From SVQP01 sp045594705 (GTDB lineage Bacteria; Bacillota; Clostridia; Oscillospirales; CAG-272), in NCBI GenBank assembly GCA_045594705.1, contig JAZNZB010000020.1, positions 4,455 to 68,454 of the forward strand: a stretch of DNA of 64,000 nt, in the 5' to 3' direction. Numbering within the stretch: the first letter of the stretch is position 1; each line of letters opens with the position of its first letter. Positions 32,243 to 41,900 of the stretch are shown piece by piece. The position numbers and the translations under genes are program-made. Below the pieces are notes generated by a model that saw nothing but the letters and a program-made list of their open reading frames with translations, was not told where the DNA came from and ran no database searches.

Positions 32243-33806
32243 CGTTTTTCTCCTTTTCCTCCCCTTCTGTTTCTGTGATTTTCTCGGGCTGCGGCGGGAT
32301 TTGCTCTGCTGCCCTTCTCTTTTTCCTTACTTTTCTGACGATCAGAAAGATGATCAGCGCAAGAATTGCCAAAGGCACCGCCACGGGAAGGATGACACAA
32401 ACAAACAGTGCGATCAGAATCACAAGCAAATACAAAAGCAATGCAATAATTGAACTGTCAAACGGTTTTTGCTTTTCGCAGACAGAGATCACCAGATAGT
32501 CAAAATCCGTATCTCCCTCCCAGCAATAGCCGTCCTCGGTTTGCTCATATTCCTTTTGGCTCGGAGTGGGGGCATCCACGTCACACAAATACAGATCGGT
32601 CAGAATGCGCACGCTTGTCGGTCCGCACGTGCTCCAGGCTTCCGCTGCCGTCATGGCAAAGGCGTAGGTATATACCGACGGACTGTAATAACCGTGCTCA
32701 AACGGATGCAGAGGTGCCGTGACTTTCACCGTAGCACTCTGCCCCGGTGCCAGCGTAAGATCAAAGCTGTTCCAGGCTTGCAGGTTGCTCTCATTAAGCT
32801 CCACCGTATCTCCCATATACGTCACGGCAGTACCCTCGGTCCGATTGCTCGTGATATATGCAACAACTGCATTATAGTAGTCGATTTCGGATACACTTCC
32901 CTGCGCGTCATAGCCTTTCATAATCAGCTCGTAAAAGGACATTGTGGTTTTTGAAACCAACGTCACGCGCGCGTCCAATCGGTCTCCGTCCGCATCCACC
33001 GTCCAAGCCACCTCTCCTACGTCTGCGCCGATCGAATAGACGGTGGGGTTTTCACGATTAAACCCGGGAAAAGAAATTCTTACCTTGTTCTCTCCCGCAT
33101 TGGCAGGATACCACGCATTGGCAGGATACCACGCATCGGTGACAAGCACCGCGCACCTTGACGGATCGGCAACCAAAGAGCCCGACACTTCAAACATATT
33201 ATCCTTTTGCGAGGTATCGTATTCGGTGCGATAGGCATATACGTAAACGGTCGCATCCGGTGCAAGAAGGGAGTGCGGAACGTAAGTATCCGAATAATAA
33301 GCAAGAAATGCTGAGGCAGGGTCACGTTTTCCAAGTTGCGTGGGTGCGTGATAGTAGCTGTTATCCGGCGTATAGGAATGGCGCTGCTGCGCCTGTACCT
33401 GTTCCCCATCGATCTCCACGGTGTACTTATTTGCATCCGTGCCGTCCGGCAGATCGTATGCATACCAGGGATCAGTGCCGATGGGCGTCAACATACGCTC
33501 GGTGACGGTCTGATCGGTGGGATTGTGTATCGTATACGTGGCTATCGTATTTGCACTGTACGCAAGAAACTCTTCTTCGGTCTTGTACCGACTCTCGGGC
33601 GGCAGCTCACAGGCGTTCAGTTCAATCTCGGTACGTTCCAGCGCAAGCGCGGTGGCCCCGTCCGCAACGAACAAACCACCCGCCACGCTGCCGGCATATG
33701 GCCCCGCGGGGTCAATGGCAGCAGATGCAGGCATGACGGCAAGGGCGCAAAGCAAAATGCAGAGTGCCATGATACAAGACAGCTTTTGGATCGAATATTT
33801 CATCAT
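32232..33806 (-). CDS. Signal-peptide/membrane-anchored protein, unknown family, member 3
   Basis: A 524-aa paralogue. Signal peptide ALCILLCALAVMPASA. Shared motifs: IHNPTDQTVTERMLTPIG, QQRHSYTPD, VYSIGADVGEVAW, KTTMSFYELIMKGYDAQGSVSEIDYYNAVV, TLAPGQSATVKVTAPLHP and VISVCEKQKPF before the membrane segment, followed by a basic then acidic tail (EKEKNDEE). It contains an exact in-frame duplication of six residues (NAWYPA) at 33097-33132, absent in the paralogues. Two adjacent ATGs (33806, 33803) follow AAAGGAG; the first is used. Confidence 0.82.
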   Translation of the reverse strand: MMKYSIQKLSCIMALCILLCALAVMPASAAIDPAGPYAGSVAGGLFVADGATALALERTEIELNACELPPESRYKTEEEFLAYSANTIATYTIHNPTDQTVTERMLTPIGTDPWYAYDLPDGTDANKYTVEIDGEQVQAQQRHSYTPDNSYYHAPTQLGKRDPASAFLAYYSDTYVPHSLLAPDATVYVYAYRTEYDTSQKDNMFEVSGSLVADPSRCAVLVTDAWYPANAWYPANAGENKVRISFPGFNRENPTVYSIGADVGEVAWTVDADGDRLDARVTLVSKTTMSFYELIMKGYDAQGSVSEIDYYNAVVAYITSNRTEGTAVTYMGDTVELNESNLQAWNSFDLTLAPGQSATVKVTAPLHPFEHGYYSPSVYTYAFAMTAAEAWSTCGPTSVRILTDLYLCDVDAPTPSQKEYEQTEDGYCWEGDTDFDYLVISVCEKQKPFDSSIIALLLYLLVILIALFVCVILPVAVPLAILALIIFLIVRKVRKKRRAAEQIPPQPEKITETEGEEKEKNDEE

Positions 33807-33836
33807 TTTGCTCCTTTCTCTTCCGTTTTTTCTGTG

Positions 33837-35351
33837 TCAATCCGCCTCCGGGTCACTCGGCGGATCTTTCGGTTGGGTTTTGATCAGTTTTTTGACTCTT
33901 GCGTGCAAGATCGCGGCGCGGATCAGCTTGACAAGACCGATGATCGCAAGCACGAAAAGCGCAAGGAGCACGATCAGCACAAGCAGCAAAAGCCCCAGGC
34001 CGCTGTATAGAGTATCCCCGATCCAGTTGAATGGGATCTTGGTCTTGCAGACCGAGAACAGGATCATTTCCTCGCTCGGATAGGGATGGTCAATGATCAG
34101 CTTATATTCTCCCTTGGGAATGGTATAATCCGAGCCATACGAGCTTGCATCCACCGTGGCATAGCCGGGCGTATGCACGTGCAGCTCGACCCTGCCCACC
34201 GATGCAAAGCGGCCAAGCCCCTCTATATCGTAAGCGTATTCGTACACGCAGGGCGCATACCAGTTCATAATATCGGGATACGCAGGCGTGAGGGTAACCA
34301 GCTCGGCACGCTCGCCCGGTTCAAGTGCGATCTCAAAGATCAGCCAGCCCTGCAGATACTCGTACACGTTGTGCGAGCGCAGCGCGCTATGCAGGCCATT
34401 ATCTGCAAAATACAAATAAACAGCGTTATACCAATCCATTTCGGACACGCCGTACGCAGCATCGTAGTACTGCATGGCAAGATCCTTGAACGTGATCTGC
34501 CTTTTGCCTTCAAACGCTACGGTCACGTTGCCCGGATCGGACTCTGCGCCCTCCCAAGGCTCGGCCTCCCAGGAAAGCGCGTCGATATCCTGACCGATCA
34601 CGTAAACCTCAAAGGTTTCTCCATGCTCACTTGCATATGCAAACAGCTTGCCGCGGCTCCAAGCGCCGCTATCCACGTAAACGCACGTCGCCTGAACGTC
34701 CACGTAAGGGTGATCCTTTGCGACCAAGCGAAAATCCGTCAACTTGCAGCCGTCAGGATTGCTTACTTTGTAAGTATGTACGGTCACGGTCTGCTCGGGG
34801 TAAAACATCTCGTCGGTCAGATACACTTGCGCGGGAAGTGTTTGGTCATCGTACGCGCCCGACCACATGGGCTCACGCGTATCATCCCTTTGCGGATACT
34901 TTGTAAGTGTATGGCGCACAGTGGCCTCGACACTCTGCCCCTTGAAGGTGATGCTGTACGCACCCTCGTAGGGCAGCACGGCTTCAAGCGGCTCATCTCC
35001 GCTCGTATAATCGGGTTCCTTGCAAAGCGGAATGGCCATGACCTCGCTGACGCGCTCGTCCGTGGGGTTATACAGCGCGTAGGTTGAGCCGACCACCGAG
35101 TAATGCTTCCATACGCTCTCGGTGCTGTCCTGCTGCTTGGGCTCGGGCGGCAGATCCACGTCCACGTCCACGCGCAAGGACTCCAGCTGCAGCACGCTGC
35201 TTTTTGCAAGCGGTGCGGCACCGTACGCGCGCGAACCGGGATACGGAGAGACGCCAAAAGCAAAAGAAGGCATGACGGCAAGGACGCAAAGCAAAATTGC
35301 CGTCGCGCCTGCCGTCATGCTCTTGAGTATGGCTGTGAAATTTTTCTTCAT
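33837..35351 (-). CDS. Signal-peptide/membrane-anchored protein, unknown family, member 4
   Basis: A 504-aa paralogue and first gene of the four-gene operon. Signal peptide TAILLCVLAVMPSFA. Shared motifs: LYNPTDERVSEVMAIPL, TVRHTLTKYP, VYVIGQDIDALSW, KRQITFKDLAMQYYDAAYGVSEMDWYNAV, ALEPGERAELVTLTPAYPD and LFSVCKTKIPF, then a hydrophobic segment (LGLLLLVLIVLLALFVLAIIGLVKLI) and a charged tail (KTQPKDPPSDPEAD). ATG at 35351 follows GGAGG; a TTG five codons upstream overlaps that site. No sigma-A promoter is obvious between it and rsfS (120-bp gap), so it may be read from the housekeeping operon or by another sigma factor. Confidence 0.82.
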   Translation of the reverse strand: MKKNFTAILKSMTAGATAILLCVLAVMPSFAFGVSPYPGSRAYGAAPLAKSSVLQLESLRVDVDVDLPPEPKQQDSTESVWKHYSVVGSTYALYNPTDERVSEVMAIPLCKEPDYTSGDEPLEAVLPYEGAYSITFKGQSVEATVRHTLTKYPQRDDTREPMWSGAYDDQTLPAQVYLTDEMFYPEQTVTVHTYKVSNPDGCKLTDFRLVAKDHPYVDVQATCVYVDSGAWSRGKLFAYASEHGETFEVYVIGQDIDALSWEAEPWEGAESDPGNVTVAFEGKRQITFKDLAMQYYDAAYGVSEMDWYNAVYLYFADNGLHSALRSHNVYEYLQGWLIFEIALEPGERAELVTLTPAYPDIMNWYAPCVYEYAYDIEGLGRFASVGRVELHVHTPGYATVDASSYGSDYTIPKGEYKLIIDHPYPSEEMILFSVCKTKIPFNWIGDTLYSGLGLLLLVLIVLLALFVLAIIGLVKLIRAAILHARVKKLIKTQPKDPPSDPEAD

Positions 35352-35470
35352 AGACGTTTCCTCCAAATCATAATGCGGTTGGGGGCTTCTATCTATACAG
35401 TCGGGAAAAATGTGTTTTCGTTCCGATTTTCGCCAAAAAAGGTTTGTTAATATTTTATGAACTGTTCGGA

Positions 35471-35842
35471 TCAGTCTCCGTACAGTCTGTCCAGGTCGTA
35501 GAATTCTCTTGCTTCGCGGCTGAACACGTGCACGATGACGTGGCTGTAATCCAGCACGATCCAGGAGTTGTTGCCTCTGCCCTCCACGGCCTCGGCCTTG
35601 ATATCTCTCTCTTCCATCTTGAACTCCACCTCGCCTGCCAATGCCTTGACGTGCGTGGAGGAGGTGCCGTTTGCCAGCACGAAATAATCCGCGATGTCGG
35701 TCTTTTCCTTGATCTCTACGATCTTGATATCCTTGGCTCTGGTGTCCTCTAAAATCTCGGCAATGGCCTCTGCCAGCTGCAGAGGAGTTGCACCGACCAG
35801 CGAGGGCTTCTTTGCATTTTCATTGTTCAGGATCTCTTCCAT
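35471..35842 (-). CDS. rsfS: Ribosomal silencing factor RsfS
   Basis: A 123-aa RsfS/YbeB/Iojap protein. It binds L14 on the 50S subunit and blocks subunit joining when nutrients are low. Visible: LAEAIAEILEDTRAKDIKIVEIKEKTDIADYFVLANGTSSTHVKALA, and the C-terminal GNNSWIVLDYSHVIVHVFSREAREFYDLDRLYGD, both diagnostic. The start at 35842 has GAAAGGAA upstream. It follows yqeK by 25 bp without the LytR-CpsA-Psr gene often placed between them in Firmicutes. Confidence 0.96.
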   Translation of the reverse strand: MEEILNNENAKKPSLVGATPLQLAEAIAEILEDTRAKDIKIVEIKEKTDIADYFVLANGTSSTHVKALAGEVEFKMEERDIKAEAVEGRGNNSWIVLDYSHVIVHVFSREAREFYDLDRLYGD

Positions 35843-35867
35843 GTGTATATTCCTTTCAATTTTCGGT

Positions 35868-36506
35868 TTATTTTTCAATTCTCAGTTGCAAAATCAGACT
35901 GTTTCTTGCACAAAACGTGTCCGGGCTGACGGGTGCGCCGTCCTCCAAAAGCCCCGTGATGGTCATGTCAAACGACTGCACCAGCACGCGAGAAAGGTGC
36001 TCCCGGCGCGCGTCCTCAGGCATTTTTTCGGGCTCTGCATCCCAGAATGCATGACGCAAGGTGACGCAATCGGGGAAGGTGCGCGACTCGTCGATATAGT
36101 CTGCAAGATACACGATCTGCTCGCAGAGCGTCATGCCTTCCCTGCCCGTGGTATGAAAGCGCACCGCCGAGATCACCTCGGGATCGGCAAACTCCGCATA
36201 CTCCTCGGGGATGAGCAGCGCGGCCGTTTTTGCGTGCAGCGTCTTGGGGGCTGCCACGTCAAGCGCACTCACCTCTACGCCCTTCTCCTGCAAAAATGCC
36301 ACGTGGCGATCTGTCTTCCATTCCTTGGTCACATCGTGCAGCAGTGCCGCGACGCGCAGCATTTGCTCCTTCTCGGGGCAATAAAGTGCTGCCAATCTTG
36401 CGGCCATTTGCTCAACGGCCAGCGTGTGCCGCGCGCGCTTTTCGGACATGTCCGCCGTGACGCGCTCGCGCAGCGTCAAAATTTCGCTTTGGTTGTATTC
36501 TCTCAT
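35868..36506 (-). CDS. yqeK: YqeK-type HD-domain hydrolase
   Basis: A 212-aa HD-superfamily protein of the YqeK group. Members hydrolyse diadenosine tetraphosphate symmetrically. Metal ligands are visible in order: RARHTLAVEQMA, LLHDVTKEW, TLHAKTAAL, AVRFHTTGREG and VYLADYIDESRTF. The fixed position after nadD and before rsfS supports the assignment. Its ATG overlaps the nadD stop by 4 bp. Confidence 0.94.
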   Translation of the reverse strand: MREYNQSEILTLRERVTADMSEKRARHTLAVEQMAARLAALYCPEKEQMLRVAALLHDVTKEWKTDRHVAFLQEKGVEVSALDVAAPKTLHAKTAALLIPEEYAEFADPEVISAVRFHTTGREGMTLCEQIVYLADYIDESRTFPDCVTLRHAFWDAEPEKMPEDARREHLSRVLVQSFDMTITGLLEDGAPVSPDTFCARNSLILQLRIEK

Positions 36507-37105
36507 AAATATAGTCCGTTTTCCTTGATATATGCGGCAACGCGTTCGGGCACAAGGCCGTCAATGCTCTGCCCTGCACGGATGCGCTCTCTGACCTCGG
36601 TGGAGCTGACCTCGATGGGGTCGGACACGATCCTGCGCACCACCTTACCGTAGGTTTGGTTGTATTCTGCGATTCTTTGCACGATCTCCTCGTCCAGTGC
36701 CTTGTCGCTCTCGCGACGGATATAGACGGGATAGCACAGCTCGAAAATGCGCTCGGGCGAGCGCCATGAGCCAAGCGTCAGCATCATATCCGTGCCCAAA
36801 AGCAGAAACAGACGGCGATCCTCGCCGGAGAGTGCCTGCAGGGTGTCCACCGTAAAGCTTTTGCCCTCCCGTCTGATTTCCATATCGCTGACAATTACGC
36901 CCTCCACGTCGGCAAACGCAAGCTCACACATGCGCAGTCTCTCGGCCGCCGTGACCTCACCGTCCATTGCCTTGTGCGGCGTCACGCCCGTGGGAATGAC
37001 GTACAAAACGTCCAGCCACATCTGCTCCATAAACGCCTTGGCGGCCGCTACGTGTCCTTGGTGCACGGGGGAAAACGTGCCTCCGTAAATCCCGATACGC
37101 AGCAT
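36503..37105 (-). CDS. nadD: Nicotinate-nucleotide adenylyltransferase
   Basis: A 200-aa NadD, converting nicotinate mononucleotide and ATP to deamido-NAD. Nucleotidyltransferase motifs: GGTFSPVHQGHVAAA (HxGH, residues about 8-20), PTGVTPHK, LGTDMMLTLGSW and the C-terminal SSTEVRERIRAGQSIDGLVPERVAAYI. The start at 37105 gives the usual N-terminus MLRIGIYGGTF. The longer frame upstream only reads through yhbY. Ribosome site not obvious; it begins 2 bp after the yhbY stop, so coupling is likely. Confidence 0.95.
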   Translation of the reverse strand: MLRIGIYGGTFSPVHQGHVAAAKAFMEQMWLDVLYVIPTGVTPHKAMDGEVTAAERLRMCELAFADVEGVIVSDMEIRREGKSFTVDTLQALSGEDRRLFLLLGTDMMLTLGSWRSPERIFELCYPVYIRRESDKALDEEIVQRIAEYNQTYGKVVRRIVSDPIEVSSTEVRERIRAGQSIDGLVPERVAAYIKENGLYL

Positions 37106-37107
37106 AC

Positions 37108-37401
37108 TTAAGGAAGCTCGATGCGATTCTTCTTTTTCTCGGAGCGACGGTACAGAATGATCTTTTTGCCGATCACACCGCAAACCTCGGCTCCCAGCTC
37201 CTCGCCAAGCGCATCTGCCAGGTCGCGAGGGGTATATTCACAGTTATCCAGAACGCCCAGCTTGATCAGCTCGCGGGCTTCAAGCGCGTCCGAAAAGGTC
37301 TTGATCATATTTTCGCTAAGGCCGTTTTTTCCGATCTGCATAATGGTAGGCAGGTCGGTTGCCAGACTGCGAAGATATGCTCTTTGCTTACTTGTAATCA
37401 T
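37108..37401 (-). CDS. yhbY: YhbY-type RNA-binding protein (CRM domain)
   Basis: A 97-aa single-domain CRS1/YhbY protein: LTSKQRAYLRSLA-like start (MITSKQRAYLRSLATDLPTIMQIGKNGLSENMI), ALEARELIKLGVLDN and the GxxG-type loop VCGVIGKKIILYRRS. It associates with 50S precursors in other bacteria. The position between rdgB and nadD is the common Firmicutes order. Confidence 0.93.
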   Translation of the reverse strand: MITSKQRAYLRSLATDLPTIMQIGKNGLSENMIKTFSDALEARELIKLGVLDNCEYTPRDLADALGEELGAEVCGVIGKKIILYRRSEKKKNRIELP

Positions 37402-37404
37402 ATC

Positions 37405-38010
37405 TTATTGTTCTCCGTTTTCTCGCTGCACCAGAAATTCCACCAGCAGCTGCATAGCCTTACCGCGGTGACTGATGCTGTTTTTCTCCTCTGCCGTCAT
37501 CTCGGCATAGGTTTTCTCCATGGGCGGGTAGTAGAATAGCGGATCGTAGCCAAAGCCGCCCTCGCCCTTGTATTCGTGTGTGATCTCACCCTCGGTTCTG
37601 CCCTCAAAATAGTAGCCCTTGGAAAGATCCTCGGGGAAAACGCAGGCGATGCAGCAAACGAATGCGCCGCTTCTGTCCTGCTTATCCGCCAGATTCTTGA
37701 GCAGCAGCTGATTGTTTGCCTCGTCGTCTCCGTGCTCACCGCTGTAACGCGCACTGTAAATGCCCGGAGCGCGGTCCAGCGCGTACACCTCAAGACCGGA
37801 ATCGTCGCCCACGCCGATATATCCGCTCTTAGCAGCAGCGTGCGCCTTGATAAACGCGTTCTCGGCAAAGGTGCTGCCGTCCTCCTCGATCTCGTCGGTC
37901 AACCCAACGTCGTCAAGAGACAAAATTTCTGCGTCAAGCTCTGCTGCGGCGAGAATTTCGCGCAGCTCCTTGATCTTCTTTTTGTTGTGTGATGCAAGTA
38001 CGATCTTCAT
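37405..38010 (-). CDS. rdgB: XTP/dITP diphosphatase (RdgB/HAM1)
   Basis: A 201-aa nucleotide-pool cleaning enzyme that removes pyrophosphate from XTP, dITP and ITP. Family motifs: ASHNKKKIKELREIL (near the N-terminus), STFAENAFIKAHAAA, GDDSGLEVYALDRAPGIYSARY, GEGGFGYDPLF and SHRGKAMQLL. Length is standard. It lies 3 bp after ftsY. Confidence 0.96.
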   Translation of the reverse strand: MKIVLASHNKKKIKELREILAAAELDAEILSLDDVGLTDEIEEDGSTFAENAFIKAHAAAKSGYIGVGDDSGLEVYALDRAPGIYSARYSGEHGDDEANNQLLLKNLADKQDRSGAFVCCIACVFPEDLSKGYYFEGRTEGEITHEYKGEGGFGYDPLFYYPPMEKTYAEMTAEEKNSISHRGKAMQLLVEFLVQRENGEQ

Positions 38011-38013
38011 AAA

Positions 38014-38922
38014 TTACTGTTCAAAAAGTGCCCTGATAAAGTCGGCAGCTACAAATTCCTGCATGTCGTCGATCTTTTCGCCCACGCCGATAAACTTAAC
38101 GGGAATGCCCAGCTCTCGCTTGATCGAGAGCACGATGCCGCCCTTGGCGGTGCCGTCCAGCTTGTTGAGCGTCAGGCCCGTGATGTTGGCAGCCTTGCCG
38201 AATTCCTTGGCCTGGATGATAGCGTTCTGACCCGTGGTTGCATCCAGCACCAACAAATTTTCTCTTGCCGCGCCGGGCAGCTCACGGTCAATGACACGAT
38301 TGATCTTGGCAAGCTCGTTCATCAGATTGGTCTTGTTGTGCAATCTGCCTGCGGTGTCAATGATCAGCACGTCAGCCTGCTTTTTCTTTGCATAATTGAT
38401 GGCGTCGAACACCACGGCCGCGGGGTCGCTGCCCTCGTTCTGACGTACCATTTCCACGCCCGCACGGTCACACCACACCTGCAGCTGGTCGATCGCAGCC
38501 GCACGGAAGGTATCCGCAGCCGCAACCACGACCTTTTTGCCCTCGGCACGCAGGCGGTTGGAGATCTTGCCGATCGAGGTGGTCTTGCCCGCACCGTTGA
38601 CGCCGATCACCAGCACGACCGACGGGGTGGTGGAGAGGTTGAGCGGGCCGCCCTCTCCGATCATATCTGTCAGCAGCTCCTGCAAAGAGCGCATCACATC
38701 TTCTTTTTCCTTGATTCTGCCGTCCTTGATGCGCTCACGGAGCTCATCAATGATCTCCTCTGTCGCACCGACGCCGACGTCCGCCTCAATCAGAAGCTCC
38801 TCCAGCTCGTCCAGCAGATCCTCGTCCACGCGGACGAAGTTTGAAAGCACGTTATGGACCTTGCCGAACAGTGCGTCCTTGGTCTTTTTGAGTCCGGCCT
38901 TGAGTTTATCCAAAAATGCCAT
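38014..38922 (-). CDS. ftsY: Signal recognition particle receptor FtsY
   Basis: A 302-aa FtsY, the SRP receptor GTPase. It has only a short N-terminus without the long acidic A domain, followed by the NG domain: GVNGAGKTTSIGKI (G1, about residue 106), AADTFRAAAIDQLQVW, LIIDTAGRLHNKTNLMNEL and LNKLDGTAKGG, then KFIGVGEKIDDMQEF. The start at 38922 (MAFLDKLKAGLKKTKDAL) lies inside the end of smc (17-bp overlap), with AAGGAG upstream. The smc-ftsY pairing is typical for the phylum. Confidence 0.96.
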   Translation of the reverse strand: MAFLDKLKAGLKKTKDALFGKVHNVLSNFVRVDEDLLDELEELLIEADVGVGATEEIIDELRERIKDGRIKEKEDVMRSLQELLTDMIGEGGPLNLSTTPSVVLVIGVNGAGKTTSIGKISNRLRAEGKKVVVAAADTFRAAAIDQLQVWCDRAGVEMVRQNEGSDPAAVVFDAINYAKKKQADVLIIDTAGRLHNKTNLMNELAKINRVIDRELPGAARENLLVLDATTGQNAIIQAKEFGKAANITGLTLNKLDGTAKGGIVLSIKRELGIPVKFIGVGEKIDDMQEFVAADFIRALFEQ

Positions 38923-41900
38923 CCCAGTTACTCTCCTTTTGTTTTTCGATATCGTTGACATCCAGCGTCAGTACCTTGGAAATGCCGTGCTCGGGCATGG
39001 TGACGCCGTACAGTCTGGTTGCCGCAGCCATGGTACCGCGACGGTGCGTGATCATGATGAACTGCGTGCCGACGGTGTACTTCTTGATGTACTGCGCAAG
39101 TCTTTCTACGTTGACCTCGTCAAGTGCCGCCTCGCTCTCGTCCAGAATACAGAACGGCGTGGGATTGACCTTGAGGATCGCAAAGAACAGTGCAACGCCG
39201 ATAAAGGCCTGCTCGCCGCCCGAAAGCTGCATCAGATTCTTGATGATCTTTCCGGGAGGTGCCGCCTTGATCTCAATGCCCGACTCCAAAATATTTTCGG
39301 GATCGGACAAAGACAGCTCGGCAGAGCCGCCGCCGAACAGCTCGGCAAACACTCGGCCAAAGTTTTCGTTGATCTGATTGAAGGACTCGACAAAGACTGC
39401 CTTCATCTCGGCCTCCAGCTCGGCAATGATCTTAAGTGTCTCGGCTCTGGATTTTTCCAGATCCGTGATCTGCTCGTTCATCTCATCGTATCTCTTCTTG
39501 ACGTCTTGGTATTTTTCCACCGCTCCCAGGTCCACATGACCGATCGCACGCAGCTTGTTACGGCATTCGGTCTGCAGAGCCACCATTTCGCGGCGGGTTT
39601 CGGGCGTGATGGCGGGATAGCCCAGCGCAATCGCATCGGCTCTGGTCATCTCGTAATCATCCCACAGCTTGCTTGAAAGCTTATCCAGCTCGTCGCGCAA
39701 GTTCGCAAGCTTGTTTTCGCACTTGGTATACTCGCGGAAAATGATCTCCTTCTGATTCATCTTCTCACGCATGCGGTTATTCATTTCATTGAGCTTCTTT
39801 TCAAAGTCCATGGTGTCGCTTTCAATGCCGGCACGCTTGGCGTTCAGCTCTTGCAATTTTTCCTGACCCGCTGCATATTTTTGTCTGTTATCCGCCTGGA
39901 ATACCGTGTATCCCTCGATCATGTCCTCAAGCGAAATGATTCTCTCGCGAGAGGCGCGGATCTCCTCGGCATACATATCCACGCGCGTGCGGCAAACGCC
40001 CAGCAGCGTGTGCTCGGTCTCGGTATCCTTGGCGGTCTCGCTGATCTTGATGATCACGGCTGTCATGCGATCGTTGAGATCTGCCACGTGATCCTCAAGG
40101 TCAAGCCGCTGCTCGTCCTTTTTCTGACGCAGCGCGGTGATCTCCTTGACCATGTTCGCGGCACTGCGCTCATCCGCCTGCAGCACAGCCAGATCTTCCT
40201 CGTATCTCTCGCTCATGGCGATGATCTGCTCGTAGTCCGCACGCATTTTTTCAAGCAGCGTATTGTTGGCGTCCATTTTGGCGTTGATCTGCTCCAGCTG
40301 TGCGCTCTCGGTGCTCATCAGCACGCCCAAAAGCTCACGGCGATCCTCGCAAGAGGCCTTGTCGTCGGTCGTGTCGCCAATGTCCTGCTTAAGACTGTCG
40401 ATCTGCTTTTGCAGCTTGTCGATCTCCTTCTGGCAAGCAGTGGCAGTCTCCTCCAGCTTTTTGATCTCGGCTGCTCTGCCCAGAACACCCGAGCCTTGTC
40501 TGACCGATCCGCCCGTAAACGAACCGCCCATATTGATCTGCTGACCGTCCAAGGTGACTACGCGCACACGGTATTTCAGTGCCTTGGCCATGGCGGTTGC
40601 ATTGTCGATGGTATCAAAGATCAGCGTTCTGCCGATCAGCGAGGATACCACGCCGCGGAATTTTTCGTCACAATCCAGCAAGGTATCCGCCACGGCAATA
40701 TAGCCGCGGTATCCGGATGCATCGCGCATCTCGGGCGTGGGGGTAGACGCGCGCATGGAGGTCAGGGGGAAGAAGGTGGCTCTGCCCGCCTCGCCCTTTT
40801 TGAGCGCGTACATAGCTGCTTTTGCGGTCTCCTCGTCGTCCACCACGATATGCTGCAGGTTTGCTCCCAGCGCGGTCTCAATGGCGGTCACGTATTTTTC
40901 GTCAACCGACACCACCTTGGAAAGCGGACCGTAGATCTTGCCGCAGGGTGCACCGCCATACGCAGTGATCTTACCCTCGGCATAGCGGTTCATGACGTAT
41001 CTGACGCTGTTGGCATAGCCCTCAAAGCTTTCTTCCATGTGCTTGAAGGTCTGAATTCTCTGACGCGCGGAATCACGGCGCAGAATGCCTGCACTGAGCT
41101 GCTCGGAAAGCTCTCCGTAGGAGCTGTTGAGTGCGGTCAGCTTTTTATTATATTCCTCGATCTCGGCGTTTGCCTCGTCGATAGCCTTCTGATAATCTGC
41201 GATGGTTTTCTGCTTGTCGGCACTCTGCTTTGCCAGTGCCTCGAGCGCACGCTCGTAGGTCTCCATGTCGGCAAGAATGTCGCTGTTGCGGTCGCTGCCG
41301 CTGTTCTTGGCGTTTTCCAGCACCGAGATGCGCACGCGGATATCGGTCGCCTCGGCCTCAGCCTCGCGGATATCCGAAAGTGCGGTGGCAATATCTGCCT
41401 CCAGCACCGCGATCCTGGCTCTGGTGGTACGGATCTCATCCGCAATATCGGCCTGTTCCTTTTCAAGCTTGGCATTCTGCTCACCAAGTGCAAGAATGCG
41501 CGCGGAGTGCTCACCGCAGGCGGCCTGCTCGTCTGCCATGTTCTTTTGAGAAAGTACCATGGAGGAAGAGGTTGCCTCGATCAGCTCCTTGGTGTGCGCA
41601 ATATTGCTCTCGGTCACGCGGAATTCGCTGTCCAAGGTGTGGTTCTCCTGCGTCTGCTCACGAATCTGCGTCAGCAGCTGCTCGGATGCCATCTTATTGG
41701 ACTGGGAAGCCTCAAACAAGCGGTCGTTCTGCTTTTCCATCGCCTGCAGAGATTCCTCTGCCGTTTGCAGATCGAACGCAGAATGCTTGAGCGCATCCTC
41801 TGCCACGCCGATCTCGTTGCGAAAACGCTCGGTATCATACAGCCACAGGCTGACATCCGCACGCTTTTTGGAGTCCATGAGCTCAATGGCACGCTTGGCC

